A stretch of DNA of 64,000 nucleotides, taken from NCBI RefSeq assembly GCF_963678635.1, contig NC_087066.1:50153581-50217580 (forward strand), given 5' to 3'. Numbering within the stretch: position 1 is the stretch's first letter; each line of letters begins with the position of its first letter. The notes beneath the pieces are model-generated. The model was not told where the DNA came from. It was given only the letters and a program-made list of their open reading frames with translations, and searched no databases. This document shows, in pieces, positions 46,701 to 58,923 of the stretch. This DNA comes from Symsagittifera roscoffensis. Lineage: Eukaryota > Xenacoelomorpha > Acoela > Convolutidae. Made by a program: the position numbers and the translations under genes.

Positions 46701-47450
46701 ATCCAAAACCTTTAGCAGATCTAATCAAAATCCAATCAAAAACAGGACTTAACTATTCACTGCTACAGTATAAAAAAAAACATTTTACTTAATCGACAGA
46801 ATGTGAGGAAACTTTAGTATCAATTGAGCAATGGTGCACATGAGTTGCATATCCAAATCCTTCAGCAGATTTAACAGAATTCCAATCAAAAACAGGACTT
46901 AACTATTCACTGCAACAGAAAAAAAATGATTTCACTAAACCGACATAATGTGAGAAAACTGTTGTATCATTTGATCAATGGTGCAAATTAGTTGCATATC
47001 CAAAATCCTTTAGCGGATTCAACCAAATCCAATCAGAGATAGGACGTAACTATTAACTGCAACAGAAAAAAAAACATTTTACTCAATCGACAGTGTGAGG
47101 AAACTTTAGTATCAATTGAGCAGACAGTGTGAGGAAACTTTAGTATCATTTGACCAATGATGCATTTGACCAATGATGCAGTGTGAGGAATGAGTTGCAA
47201 ATCTAAAATCTTTTAGCAGATTTAAACAAAACTCAATCAAAAACAGGACTTAAATATTCACTGCAACAGAATAAAAAAAAACATTTTACTTAATCGACAG
47301 AAAGTGAGGAAACTTTAGTATCAATTGATCAATGATGCAAATGAGTTGCAGATCCAGTACCCTTTGGCAGACTCAGCCGAAAACCAATCAGAGACAGGAC
47401 GTAACTATTAACTGCATTTTACTTGATCGACAAAATGTGAGGAAACTTTA
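43738..47450. repeat. Higher-order repeat of ~1.86 kb, two copies
   Basis: Unusual fused monomers (the 'atttgaccaatgatgc' duplication) occur at 44521, 45304, 46380 and 47164. Steps of 783, 1076 and 784 repeat with an overall period of 1859-1860 bases. The block GAGTTGAAGATCCAAAAC recurs near 43760 and 45619 with the same shift, and the sequence between is nearly identical. Confidence 0.9.
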
Positions 47451-48199
47451 ATATCATTTGATCAAGGATGCAAATGAGTTGCAGATCCAAAACCTTTAGC
47501 AGATCTAATCAAAATCCAATCAAAAACAGGACTTAACTATTCACTGCAACAGTATAAAAAAAAACATTTTACTTAATCGACAGAATGTGAGGAAACTTTA
47601 GTATCAATTGATCAATGATACAAATGAGTTGCAGATCCAAAACTCTTTAGCAGATTTACCCAAAATCCAATCAAAGATAGGTCTTAACTATTCACTGCAA
47701 CAGTATTAAAAAAAAACATTTTACTTTATCGACAGAATGTGAGGAAACTTTAGTATCAAATGATCAATGATGCAAATGAGTTGCAGATCCAGTACACTTT
47801 AGCAGATTAAGCCGAAATCCAATCAGAGACAGGACGTAACTATTAACTGCAACATAATAAAAAAACTTTTTACTCAATCGACAGTGTGACGAAACTTTAG
47901 TATCATTTGACGAGACAGTGTGAGGAAACTTAAGTATCATTTGACCTATGGTGCAAATGAGTTGCAGATCCAAAACCTTTAGCAGATCTAACCAAAATCC
48001 AATAAGAGACAGGACTTAACTATTCACAGCAACAGAAAAAAAAACATTTTACTCAATCGACAGTGTGAGGAAACTTTAGTATCAATTGAGCAGACAGTGT
48101 GAGGAAACTTTAGTATCATTTGACCAATGGTGCGAATGAGTTGCATATCTAAAATCCTTTAGCAGATTTAAACAAAACCCAATCAAAAACAGGACTTAA

Positions 48200-51100
48200 C
48201 TATTCACTGCAACAGTATAAAAACATTTTACTTAATCGACAGAAAGTGAGGAAACTTTAGTATCACATGATCAATGATGCAAATGAGTTGCAGATCCAGT
48301 ACCCTTTAGCAGTTTCAGCGGAAATCCAATCAGAGACAGGACGTAACTATTAACTGCATTTTACTTGATCGACAAAATGTGAGGAAACTTTAATATCAGT
48401 TGATCAAGGATGCAAATGAGTTGCAGATCCAAAACCTTTAGCAGATCTAATCAAAATCCAATCAAAAACAGGACTTAACTATTCACTGCAACAGTATAAA
48501 AAAAACATTTAACTTTATCGACAGAATGTGATGAAACTTTAGTATCAATTGATTAATGATGCAAATGAGTTGCAGATCCAGTACTCTTTAGCAGATTAAG
48601 CCGAAATCCAATCAGAGACAGGACGTAACTATTAACTGCATTTTACTTGATCGACAAAATGTGAGGAAACTTTAATATCAGTTGATCAAGGATGCAAATG
48701 AGTTGCAGATCCAAAACCTTTAGCAGATCTAATCAAAATCCAATCAAAAACAGGACTTAACTATTCACTGCAACAGTATAAAAAAAACATTTTACTTAAT
48801 CGACAGAACGTGAGAAAACTTTAGTATCAATTGATCAATGATACAAATGAGTTGCAGATCCAAAACTCTTTAGCAGATTTAACCAAAATCCAATCACAGA
48901 TAGGTCTTAACTATTCACTGCAACAGTATTAAAAAAAAACATTTTACTTTATCGAAAGAATGTGAGGAAACTTTAGTATCAATTGATCAATGATACAAAT
49001 GAGTTGCAGATCCAAAACTCTTTAGCAGATTTAACCAAAATCCAATCAGAGATAGGACTTAACTATTCACTGCAACAGTAAATATATATTAAAACTTTTA
49101 CTTGATCGACAAAATGCGAGGAAACTTAAGTATCAATTGATCAATGGTGCAAATGAGTTGCAGATCCAGTACTCTTTAGCAGATTAAGCCGAGATCCAAT
49201 CAGAGACAGGACGTAACTATTAACTGCAACAGAATAAAAAAACTTTTTACTCAATCGACAGTGTGACGAAACTTTATCATTTGACCGAACAGTGTGAGGA
49301 AAATTTAGTATCATTTGACCTATGGTGCAAATGAGTTGCATATCCAAAACCTTTAGCAGATCTAACCAAAATCCAATCAGAGACAGGACTTAACTATTCG
49401 CAGCAACAGAAAAAAAAACATTTTACTTAATCCACATAGTTTGAGGAAACTTTAGTATCAATTGACCAACATTGCAAATGAGTTGCATATCCAAAACCTT
49501 TAGCAGATCTAACCAAAATCCAATCAGAGACAGGACTTAACTATTCGCAGCAACAGAAAAAAAAACATTTTACTTAATCGACATAGTGTGAGGAAACTTA
49601 AGTATCATTTGACCAATGGTGCAAAAGAGTTGCATATCCAAAACCTTTAGCAGATCTAATCAAAATCCAATCAAAAACAGGACTAAACTATTTACTGCAA
49701 CAGCATTAAAAAACAATTTTACTTAATCGACAGAATGTGAGGAAACTTAAGTCTCAAATTGATCAATGATACAAATGAGTTGCAGATTCAATACTCTTTA
49801 GCAGATTTAACCAAAATCCAATCAGGGATAGGTCTTAACTATTCACTGCAACAGTATAAAAAAAAACATTTTACTTTATCGACAGAATGTGAGGAAACTT
49901 TAGTATCAATTGATCAATGATACAAATGGGTTGCAGATCCAAAACTCTTTAGCAGATTTAACCAAAATCCAATCAGAGATAGGACTTAACTATTCACTGC
50001 AACAGTATAAAAAAAAAACATTTTACTTTATCGACAGAATGTGAGGAAACTTTAGTATCAATTGATCAATGATACAAATGGGTTGCAGATCCAAAACTCT
50101 TTAGCAGATTTAACCAAAATCCAATCAGAGATAGGACTTAACTATTCACTGCAACAGTATAAAAAAAACATTTTACTTTATCGACAGAATGTGAGGAAAC
50201 TTTAGTATCAATTGAGCAGACAGTGTGAGGAAACTTAAGTATCATTTGACCAATGGTGCGAATGAGTTGCATATCTAAAATCCTTTAGCAGGTTTAAACA
50301 AAACCCAATCAAAAACAGGACTTAACTATTCACTGCAACAGTATAAAAACATTTTACTTAATCGACAGAAAGTGAGGAAACTTTAGTATCACATGATCAA
50401 TGATGCAAATGAGTTGCAGATCCAGTACCCTTTAGCAGTTTCAGCGGAAATCCAATCAGAGACAGGACGTAACTATTAACTGCATTTTACTTGATCGACA
50501 AAATGTGAGGAAACTTTAATATCAGTTGATCAAGGATGCAAATGAGTTGCAGATCCAAAACCTTTAGCAGATCTAATCAAAATCCAATCAAAAACAGGAC
50601 TTAACTATTCACTGCAACAGTATAAAAAAAACATTTAACTTTATCGACAGAATGTGATGAAACTTTAGTATCAATTGATCAATGATGCAAATGAGTTGCA
50701 GATCCAGTACTCTTTAGCAGATTAAGCCGAAATCCAATCAGAGACAGGACGTAACTATTAACTGCAGTTTACTTGATCGACAAAATGTGAGGAAACTTTA
50801 ATATCAGTTGATCAAGGATGCAAATGAGTTGCAGATACAAAACCTTTAGCAGATCTAATCAAAATCCAATCAAAAACAGGACTTAACTATTCACTGCAAC
50901 AGTATAAAAAAAAAACATTTTACTTAATCGACAGAACGTGAGGAAACTTTAGTATCAATTGATCAATGATACAAATGAGTTGCAGATCCAAAACTCTTTA
51001 GCAGATTTAACCAAAATCCAATCACAGATAGGTCTTAACTATTCACTGCAACAGTATAAAAAAAAACATTTTACTTTATCGACAGAATGTGAGGAAACTT

Positions 51101-52200
51101 AAGTATCAATTGATCAATGGTGCAAATGAGTTGCAGATCCAGTACTCTTTAGCAGATTAAGCCGAGATCCAATCAGAGACAGGACGTAACTATTAACTGC
51201 AACAGAATAAAAAAACTTTTTACTCAATCGACAGTGTGACGAAACTTTATCATTTGACCGAACAGTGTGAGGAAAATTTAGTATCATTTGACCTATGGTG
51301 CAAATGAGTTGCATATCCAAAACCTTTAGCAGATCTAACCAAAATCCAATCAGAGACAGGACTTAACTATTCGCAGCAACAGAAAAAAAAAACATTTTAC
51401 TTAATCCACATAGTTTGAGGAAACTTTAGTATCAATTGACCAACATTGCAAATGAGTTGCATATCCAAAACCTTTAGCAGATCTAACCAAAATCCAATCA
51501 GAGACAGGACTTAACTATTCGCAGCAACAGAAAAAAAAACATTTTACTTAATCGACATAGTGTGAGGAAACTTAAGTATCATTTGACCAATGGTGCAAAT
51601 GAGTTGCATATCCAAAACCTTTAGCAGATCTAATCAAAATCCAATCAAAAACAGGACTAAACTATTTACTGCAACAGCATTAAAAAAAAAACATTTTACT
51701 TAATCGACAGAATGTGAGGAAACTTAAGTCTCAAATTGATCAATGATACAAATGAGTTGCAGATTCAATACTCTTTAGCAGATTTAACCAAAATCCAATC
51801 AGGGATAGGTCTTAACTATTCACTGCAACAGTATAAAAAAAAACATTTTACTTTATCGACAGAATGTGAGGAAACTTTAGTATCAATTGATCAATGATAC
51901 AAATGGGTTGCAGATCCAAAACTCTTTAGCAGATTTAACCAAAATCCAATCAGAGATAGGACTTAACTATTCACTGCAACAGCATAAAAAAAAACATTTT
52001 ACTTTATCGACAGAATGTGAGGAAACTTAAGTATCAATTGATCAATGATACAAATGGGTTGCAGATCCAAAACTCTTTAGCAGATTTAACCAAAATCCAA
52101 TCAGAGATAGGACTTAACTATTCACTGCAACAGTATAAAAAAAAAACATTTTACTTTATCGACAGAATGTGAGGAAACTTTAGTATCAATTGAGCAGACA
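48200..52200. repeat. Second higher-order repeat, ~1.97-2.13 kb, two copies
   Basis: The segment beginning at 49141 recurs at 51114 (shift 1973). The segment at 48241 recurs near 50367 (shift about 2126). The two shifts differ by about one monomer, so one copy gained or lost a monomer after the duplication. Confidence 0.85.
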
Positions 52201-55200
52201 GTGTGAGGAAACTTAAGTATCATTTGACCAATGGTGCAAATGAGTTGCATATCCAAAACCTTTAGCAGATCTAATCAAAATCCAATCAAAAACAGGACTA
52301 AACTATTTACTGCAACAGCATTAAAAAAAACATTTTACTTAATCGACAGAATGTGAGGAAACTTAAGTCTCAAATTGATCAATGATACAAATGAGTTGCA
52401 GATTCAAAACTCTTTAGCAGATTTAACCAAAATCCAATCAGGGATAGGTTTCAACTATTCACTGCAACAGTATAAAAAAAAAAACATTTTACTTGATCGA
52501 CAAAATGTGAGGAAACTTTGGTATCACTTGATCAAGGATACAAATGAGTTGCAGATCCAGTACCCTTCAGCAGATTCAGCCGAAATTCAATCAAAGACAG
52601 GACTTATTTATTAACTGCAACAGAAAAAAAAACATTTTACTCAATCGACAGTGTGAGGAAACTTTAGCATCAATTGATCAATGATACAAATGATTTGCAG
52701 ATCCAAGTCTCTTTAGCAGATCTAATCAAATTCCAATCAAAAACAGGACCTATTTACTATTCATTGCAACAGTATAAAAAAACATATTTTACTTAATCGA
52801 CCGAATGTGAGGAAACTTAAGTATCAATTGATCAATGCGACAAATTAGTTGCAGATCCAAAACTCTTTAGCAGATTTAACCAAAATCCAATCACAGATAG
52901 GACTTAACTATTCACTGCAAAAGAAAATATATATTAAAACATTTTACTTGATGGACAAAATGTAAGGAGACTTTAATATCAGTTGATCAAGGATGCAAAT
53001 GAGTTGCAGATCCAAACTCTTTAGCAGATCTAATCGAAATCCAATCAAAAACAGGACTTAACTATTCACTGCAACAGTATAAAAAAACATTTACTTAATC
53101 GACAGAATGCGAGGAAACTTTAAAATCAATTGATCAAAGATACAAATGAGTTGCAGATCCAAAACTCTTTAGCAGATTTAACCAAAATCCAATCAGAGAT
53201 AGGACTTAACTATTCACTGCAACAGTAAATATATATATTTAAAAATTTATTTGATCGACGAGAAAACTTTAATATCAGTTGATCAAGGATGCAAATGAGT
53301 TGCAGATCCAAAACCTTTAGCAGATCTAATCAAAATCCAATCAAAAACAGGTCTTAACTAGTCACTGCAACAGTATGAAAAAAAAACATTTTACTTTATC
53401 GACAGAATGTGAGTGTGAGGAAACTTTAGTATCAATTGATAAATGATACAAATGGGTTGCAGATCCAAAACTCTTCAGCAGATTTGAACAAAATCCAATC
53501 AGAGATAGGACTTAACTATTCACTGCAACAGTACATATATATATATATATTTTTAAAAAAAAAATTTTCTTGATCGACAAAATGTGAGGAAACTTTGGTA
53601 TCAGTTGATCAAGGATACAAATGAGTTGCAGATCCAGTACCCTTCAGCAGATTCAGCCGAAATTCAATCAAAGACAGGACTTATTTATTAACTGCAACAC
53701 AAAAAAAAACATTTTACTCAATCGACAGTGTGAGGAAACTTTAGTATCAATTGATCAATGATACAAATGAGTTGCAGATCCAAGTCTCTTTAGCAGATCT
53801 AATCAAAATCCAATCCAAAACAGGACATATTTACTATTCACTGCAACAGTATAAAAAAAACATTTTACTTAATCGACAGAATGTGAAGAAACTTAAGTAT
53901 CAATTGATCAATGAGACAAATGAGTTGCAGATCCAAAACTCTTTAGCAGATTTAACCAAAATCCAGTCAGAGACAGGACTTAACTATTCACTGCAACAGA
54001 AAAAAAAAACATTTCACTTAATCGACAGTGTGAGGAAACTTTAGTATCATTTGACCAACATTGCAAATGAGTTGCATATCCAAAACCTTTAGCAGATCTA
54101 ACCAAAATCCAATCAAAAACAGGACTTAACTATTCACTGCAACAGTATATAGAAAAAACATTTTACTTAATCGACAGAATGTGAGGAAACTTTAGTATCA
54201 ATTGATCAATGATACAAATGAGTTGCAGATCCAAAACTCTTTAGCAGATTTAACCAAAATCCAATCAGAGATAGGACTTAACTATTCACTGCAACAGAAA
54301 ATATATATTAAAACTTTTACTTGATCGACAAAATGCGAGGAAACTTTAATATCAGTTGATCAAGGATGCAAATGAGTTGCAGATCCAGTACTCTTTAGCA
54401 GATTAAGCCGAAATCCAATCAGAGACAGGACTTAACTTTTCACTGCAACAAAAAAAAAATATTTTACTTAATCGACAGAGTGCGAAGAAACTTTAGTATC
54501 ATTTGACCAATGGTGCAAATGAGTTGCATATCCAAAACCTTTAGCAGATCTAACCAAAATCCAATCAAAAACAGGACTTAACTATTCACTGCAACAGTAT
54601 ATAGAAAAAACATTTTACTTAATCGACAGAATGTGAGGAAACTTTAGTATCAATTGATCAATGATACAAATGAGTTGCAGATCCAAAACTCTTTAGCAGA
54701 TTTAACCAAAATCCAATCAGAGATAGGACTTAACTATTCACTGCAACAGAAAATATATATTAAAACTTTTACTTGATCGACAAAATGCGAGGAAACTTTA
54801 ATATCAGTTGATCAAGGATGCAAATGAGTTGCAGATCCAGTACTCTTTAGCAGATTAAGCCGAAATCCAATCAGAGACAGGACTTAACTTTTCACTGCAA
54901 CAAAAAAAAATATTTTACTTAATCGACAGAGTGCGAGGAAACTTTAGTATCATTTGACCAATGGTGCAAATGAGTTGCATATCCAAAACCTTTAGCAGAT
55001 CTAATCAAAATCCAATCAAAAACAGGACTTAACTATTCACTGCAACAGTATAAAAAAAAACATTTTACTTAATCGACAGAATGTGAGGAAACTTTAGTAT
55101 CATTTGATCAATGATACAAATGAGTTGCAGATCCAAAACTCTTTAGTAGATTTAACCAAAATCCAATCAGAGATAGGACTTAACTATTCACTGCAACAGT

Positions 55201-57334
55201 ATAAAAAATTTTTTACTTAATCGACAGAATGTGAGGAAACTTTAGTATCAATTGATCAATGATACAAATGAGTTGCAGATCCAAAACTCTTTAGCAGATT
55301 TAACCAAAATCCAATCAGAGATAGGACTTAACTATTCACTGCAACAGTAAATATATATTAAAACATTTTACTTGATCGACAAAATGTGAGGAAACTTTAA
55401 TATCAGTTGATCAAGGATGCAAATGAGTTGCAGATCCAGTACTCTTTAGCAGATTAAGCTGAAATCCAATCAGAGACAGGACTTAACTGTTCACTGCAAC
55501 CGTATAAAAACAATTTACTTAATCGACAGAGTGCGGAAACTTTAGTCTCATTTGACCAACATGGCAAATGAGTTGCATATCCAAAACCTTTAGCAGATCT
55601 CACCAAAATCCTATCAAAAACAGGACTAAACTATTCACTGCAACAGTATATAGAAAAAACATTTTACTTAACTGACAGAATGTGAGGAAACTTTAGTATC
55701 AATTGATCAAAGATACAAATGAGTTGCAGATCCAAAACTCTTTAGCAGTTTTAACCAAATCCAATCAGAGATAGGACTTAACTATTCACTGCAACAGTAA
55801 ATATATATTAAAACTTTTTACTTGATCGACAAAATGTGAGGAAACTTTCATATCAGTTGATCAAGGATGCAAATGAGTTGCAGATCCAGTACTCTTTAGC
55901 AGATTAAGCCGAAATCCAATCAGAGACAGGACTTAACTTTTCACTGCAGCAGAAAAAAATATATTTTACTTAATCGACAGAGTGCGAGGAAAATTTAGTA
56001 TCATTTGACCAATGGTGCAAATGAGTTGCATATCCAAAACCTTTAGCAGATCTAATCAAAATCCAATCAAAAACAGGACTTAACTATTCACTGCAACAGT
56101 ATAAAAAAACATTTTACTTAATCGACAGAATGTGAGGAAACTTTAGAATCAATTGATCAATGATACAAATGAGTTGCAGAAACAAAACTCTTTAGCAGAT
56201 TTAACCAAAATCCAATCAGAGATAGGACTTCACTATTCACTGCAACAGTATAAAAAACATTTTACTTGATCGACAGAATGTGAGGAAACTTTAGTATCAA
56301 TTGATCAATGATACAAATGAGTTGCAGATCCAAAACTCTTTAGCAGATTTAACCAAAATCCAATCAGAGATAAAACTTAACTATTCACTGCAACAGTATA
56401 AAAAACATTTAACTTAATCGACAGAATGTGAGGAAACTTTAGTATCAATTGATCAATGATACAAATGAGTTGCAGATCCAAAACTCTTTAGCAGATTTAA
56501 CCAAAATCCAATCAGAGATAGGACTTAACTATTCACTGCAACAGTATAAAAAACATTTTACTTAATCGACAGAATGTGAGGAAACTTTAGTATCAATTGA
56601 TCAATGATACAAATGAGTTGCAGATCCAAAACTCTTTAGCAGATTTAACCAAAATCCAATCAGAGATAGGACTTAACTATTCACTGCAACAGTATAAAAA
56701 ACATTTTACTTAATCGACAGACTGTGAGGAAACTTTAGTATCAATTGATCAATGATACAAATGAGTTGCAGATCCAAAACTCTTTAGCAGATTTAACCAA
56801 AATCCAATCAGAGATAGGACTTAACTATTCACTGCAACAGTATAAAAAACATTTTACTTAATCGACAGAATGTGAGGAAACTTTAGTATCAATTGATCAA
56901 TGATACAAATGAGTTGCAGATCCAAAACTCTTTAGCAGATTTAACCAAAATCCAATCAGAGATAGGACTTAACTATTCACTGCAACAGTAAATATATATT
57001 AAAACATTTTACTTGATCGACAAAATGTGAGGAAACTTTAATATCAGTTGATCAAGGATGCAAATGAGTTGCAGATCCAGTACTCTTTAGCAGATTAAGC
57101 CGAAATCCAATCAGAGACAGGACTTAACTATTCACTGCAACAGTATAAAACATTTTACTTAATCGATAGAATGAGGAAACTTTAGTATCATTTGCCCAAT
57201 GGTGCAAATGAATTGCACATTCAAATCCATTAGCAGATCTAACCAAAATCCAATCAAAGACAGGACTTAACTATTCACTGCCACGTGTTTTTCTGTCTTC
57301 TTGCGTTTGAGCATTGATAAAAGTGTCAACTCAC

Positions 57335-57482
57335 CAGATATTCTTGGTTAGCCTTCGGAAAGTGTCGTTTCAGTCTATCTAAGAATAACGTGTAGCTGTT
57401 TTGCACCTCGTGAGCCTGGTACTGTTCTCTGATCATGTCGAACAGCATGCTATCCTCTATGTACCAGTCGTTGTTCACGTTT
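57335..57482 (-). CDS. CCDC148: CCDC148-like exon B
   Basis: The acceptor is ATTTTTAG before 57482 and the donor is CTG|GTGAGT after 57335. It codes 49 residues plus one incoming base: NVNNDWYIEDSMLFDMIREQ, then YTLFLDRLKRHFPKANQEYL, ending at a codon boundary. It is flanked on the downstream side by the 15-kb satellite intron. Its conservation with the vertebrate protein (D-W-Y/I, LDxLxRxFP) is among the clearest. Confidence 0.9.
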
Positions 57483-58425
57483 CTAAAAATTAAAATAAAA
57501 ACAATTAAAAAAGTTATTAATTTCTATAAGAAATCTGAAAAAAGAAGTATCGCAAATTTGAAACCTGTCTCCTTTCAAAAACGCAATTACCTAAAACCAA
57601 AGCAAAAAATTTGTCTTTGTTGATTCAATTACTTCAGGACTAGGTTGACTTTGAAGCATTCTAACTCAATCATTTTCCACAGAGGCGAAGCTGAGCTTCG
57701 CACCACTTGCGATACAAAACAAGAAAAAAATTCGAAAAAATCAAAAAAAAAACTAGATCTATCAGAATGAATAAGGTTAGTTTTGAAACAAAAACAAACC
57801 AAGACAATAGAATGTGAAAAAAGCACCAAAAAATAATGTACCAAGCGGTAACACAGCCGGAAACACCTAGTCATAAACCCTTGAAGCCGAAAAAAAATCA
57901 ACATAAGAGTTATAAAAAGTTATTAAGTTCACCTCACCCTCAAAACACACAAACGCTCAAAAAACTTTATTTGCTCGTCAAATGAAACAACATGAGGCAA
58001 CTAAGCCAGTATAATATAGGTCAAAATATATCAAGCCCAACAAAAGAAAATTAAAAAGCCTAGAAAATTCAAACAAAGTTATGACTAATAAATGAAACAA
58101 AAAACAGCCGAAAGTTATTAAGTCCCCCTCACCCTCAAAACACACACGCACACAGATATTTTTTCGCTCATCGAAAGACACAAGATGAGGCCAATAAGCC
58201 AATATAATAAAGGCTGAGACCTATCAAACGCAAAAGGCCGGAAAAACTGTTGTCATTAATAACTTGAAACTATAATTCTATTTAATGCATTTTATGCAAT
58301 CCAGAGGTGAGCATAAAAAATAAGTTTCCGTTGAAACGACTCGAAAATAGTTCACTAACAAATATTTGGGGCAAAGAAATTTTATAGCGAAAACAACAAC
58401 TTTAAAAAAAACAATTCTACACACA
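57483..58425. other. Intron sequence with a small dispersed repeat
   Basis: This is part of the intron between exons A and B. It contains an 'aggcgaagctgagcttcgc' block at 57683-57701 and two similar ~100-base stretches (57925-58015 and 58110-58215, sharing 'agttattaagt', 'cctcaccctcaaaacacac'). No gene is present. Confidence 0.5.
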
Positions 58426-58680
58426 GAGGCGTAGCTTCGCTCGGCAAACACTAGCCAGAACTCGACAAAGGCAGCTCTATAAACTACAAAAACAAAAATA
58501 AGCCTCGAATTAGTGAAAATTCAGCTACATCTCGGATTCGAACCTGCGACCTAGAGATTAAGCGTCTCACGCACTAACAACTCAGCCACGGACCTTTAAT
58601 AGCCACCAAACACTAGCCACACATGAAGCAGAGAACAGATGCTATGCAATTTCCAATGCTACAAGGAAATTTCCAAATAA
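58426..58680 (-). repeat. tRNA-derived SINE, copy 2
   Basis: On the minus strand there is an A-box-like block (TGGCTGAGTTGTTAGTGCGT, near 58575-58595) and a perfect B box (GGTTCGAATCC, near 58537), then an A-rich body ending at an 'aggcgtagcttcgct' block. It is more intact than the copy at 36935. Confidence 0.75.
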
Positions 58681-58923
58681 GTAACACTTTAATGAACACT
58701 TTTATTTGCCAGTTATGTAAAAAATAAAAATCGTAACAATACACTAAGCTGATTGCAAGTGTAATCATTTTTATTTCAAATAAGGTATAGAACGCAAGAC
58801 AGGCCTGACAACTTTTATAAAAACGAAATATGAACCTGGGACCAAACCTTGAAAAACGAACTTTATATGAACTTAAAAGAGCATTTTCTCTAACTTTCAG
58901 AAAAACATGGTCAATTAAACCAT

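Larger units (their letters stand above)
42340..57283. repeat. Intronic satellite array, ~148-bp monomer, ~100 copies
   Basis: Almost the entire 15.1-kb intron between exons B and C is a head-to-tail array. In the most regular part, the block CTTAATCGACAG starts at 56413, 56561, 56709 and 56857, giving an exact 148-base step. Each monomer has landmarks in order: ATCGACAGAATGTGAGGAAA, TTTAGTATCAATTGATCAATG, AAATGAGTTGCAGATCCAAA, TTAGCAGATTTAACCAAAAT, CCAATCAGAGATAGGACTTA, CTATTCACTGCAACAG, then an A-run and 'cattttactt'. At least two monomer classes alternate: one with 'caattgatcaatgatac' and 'agagatagg', the other with 'cagttgatcaaggatgc' and 'aaaaacagg'. Partial and fused monomers are common. 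The longest break is at 43180-43445. Confidence 0.97.

Noticed and set aside
47764-51320. Near-identical minus-strand frames at 47764, 49141 and 51114
   Set aside because: These are copies of the same satellite monomers brought by higher-order duplication, not a gene family.
52375-54044. Open frames inside the satellite (52375-52614 and 53751-54044)
   Set aside because: They follow the monomer sequence in a period not divisible by three, so repeats change frame and soon hit stops. The same peptides appear only because monomers repeat.
42340-57283. CRISPR-like array
   Set aside because: Monomers are contiguous at 148 bases with no conserved short repeat separating unique spacers, and the host gene is eukaryotic.
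58525-58600. Functional tRNA gene on the minus strand
   Set aside because: The A and B boxes are good, but the acceptor stem does not pair and the same block recurs with an A-rich body at 36935, so it is a SINE.
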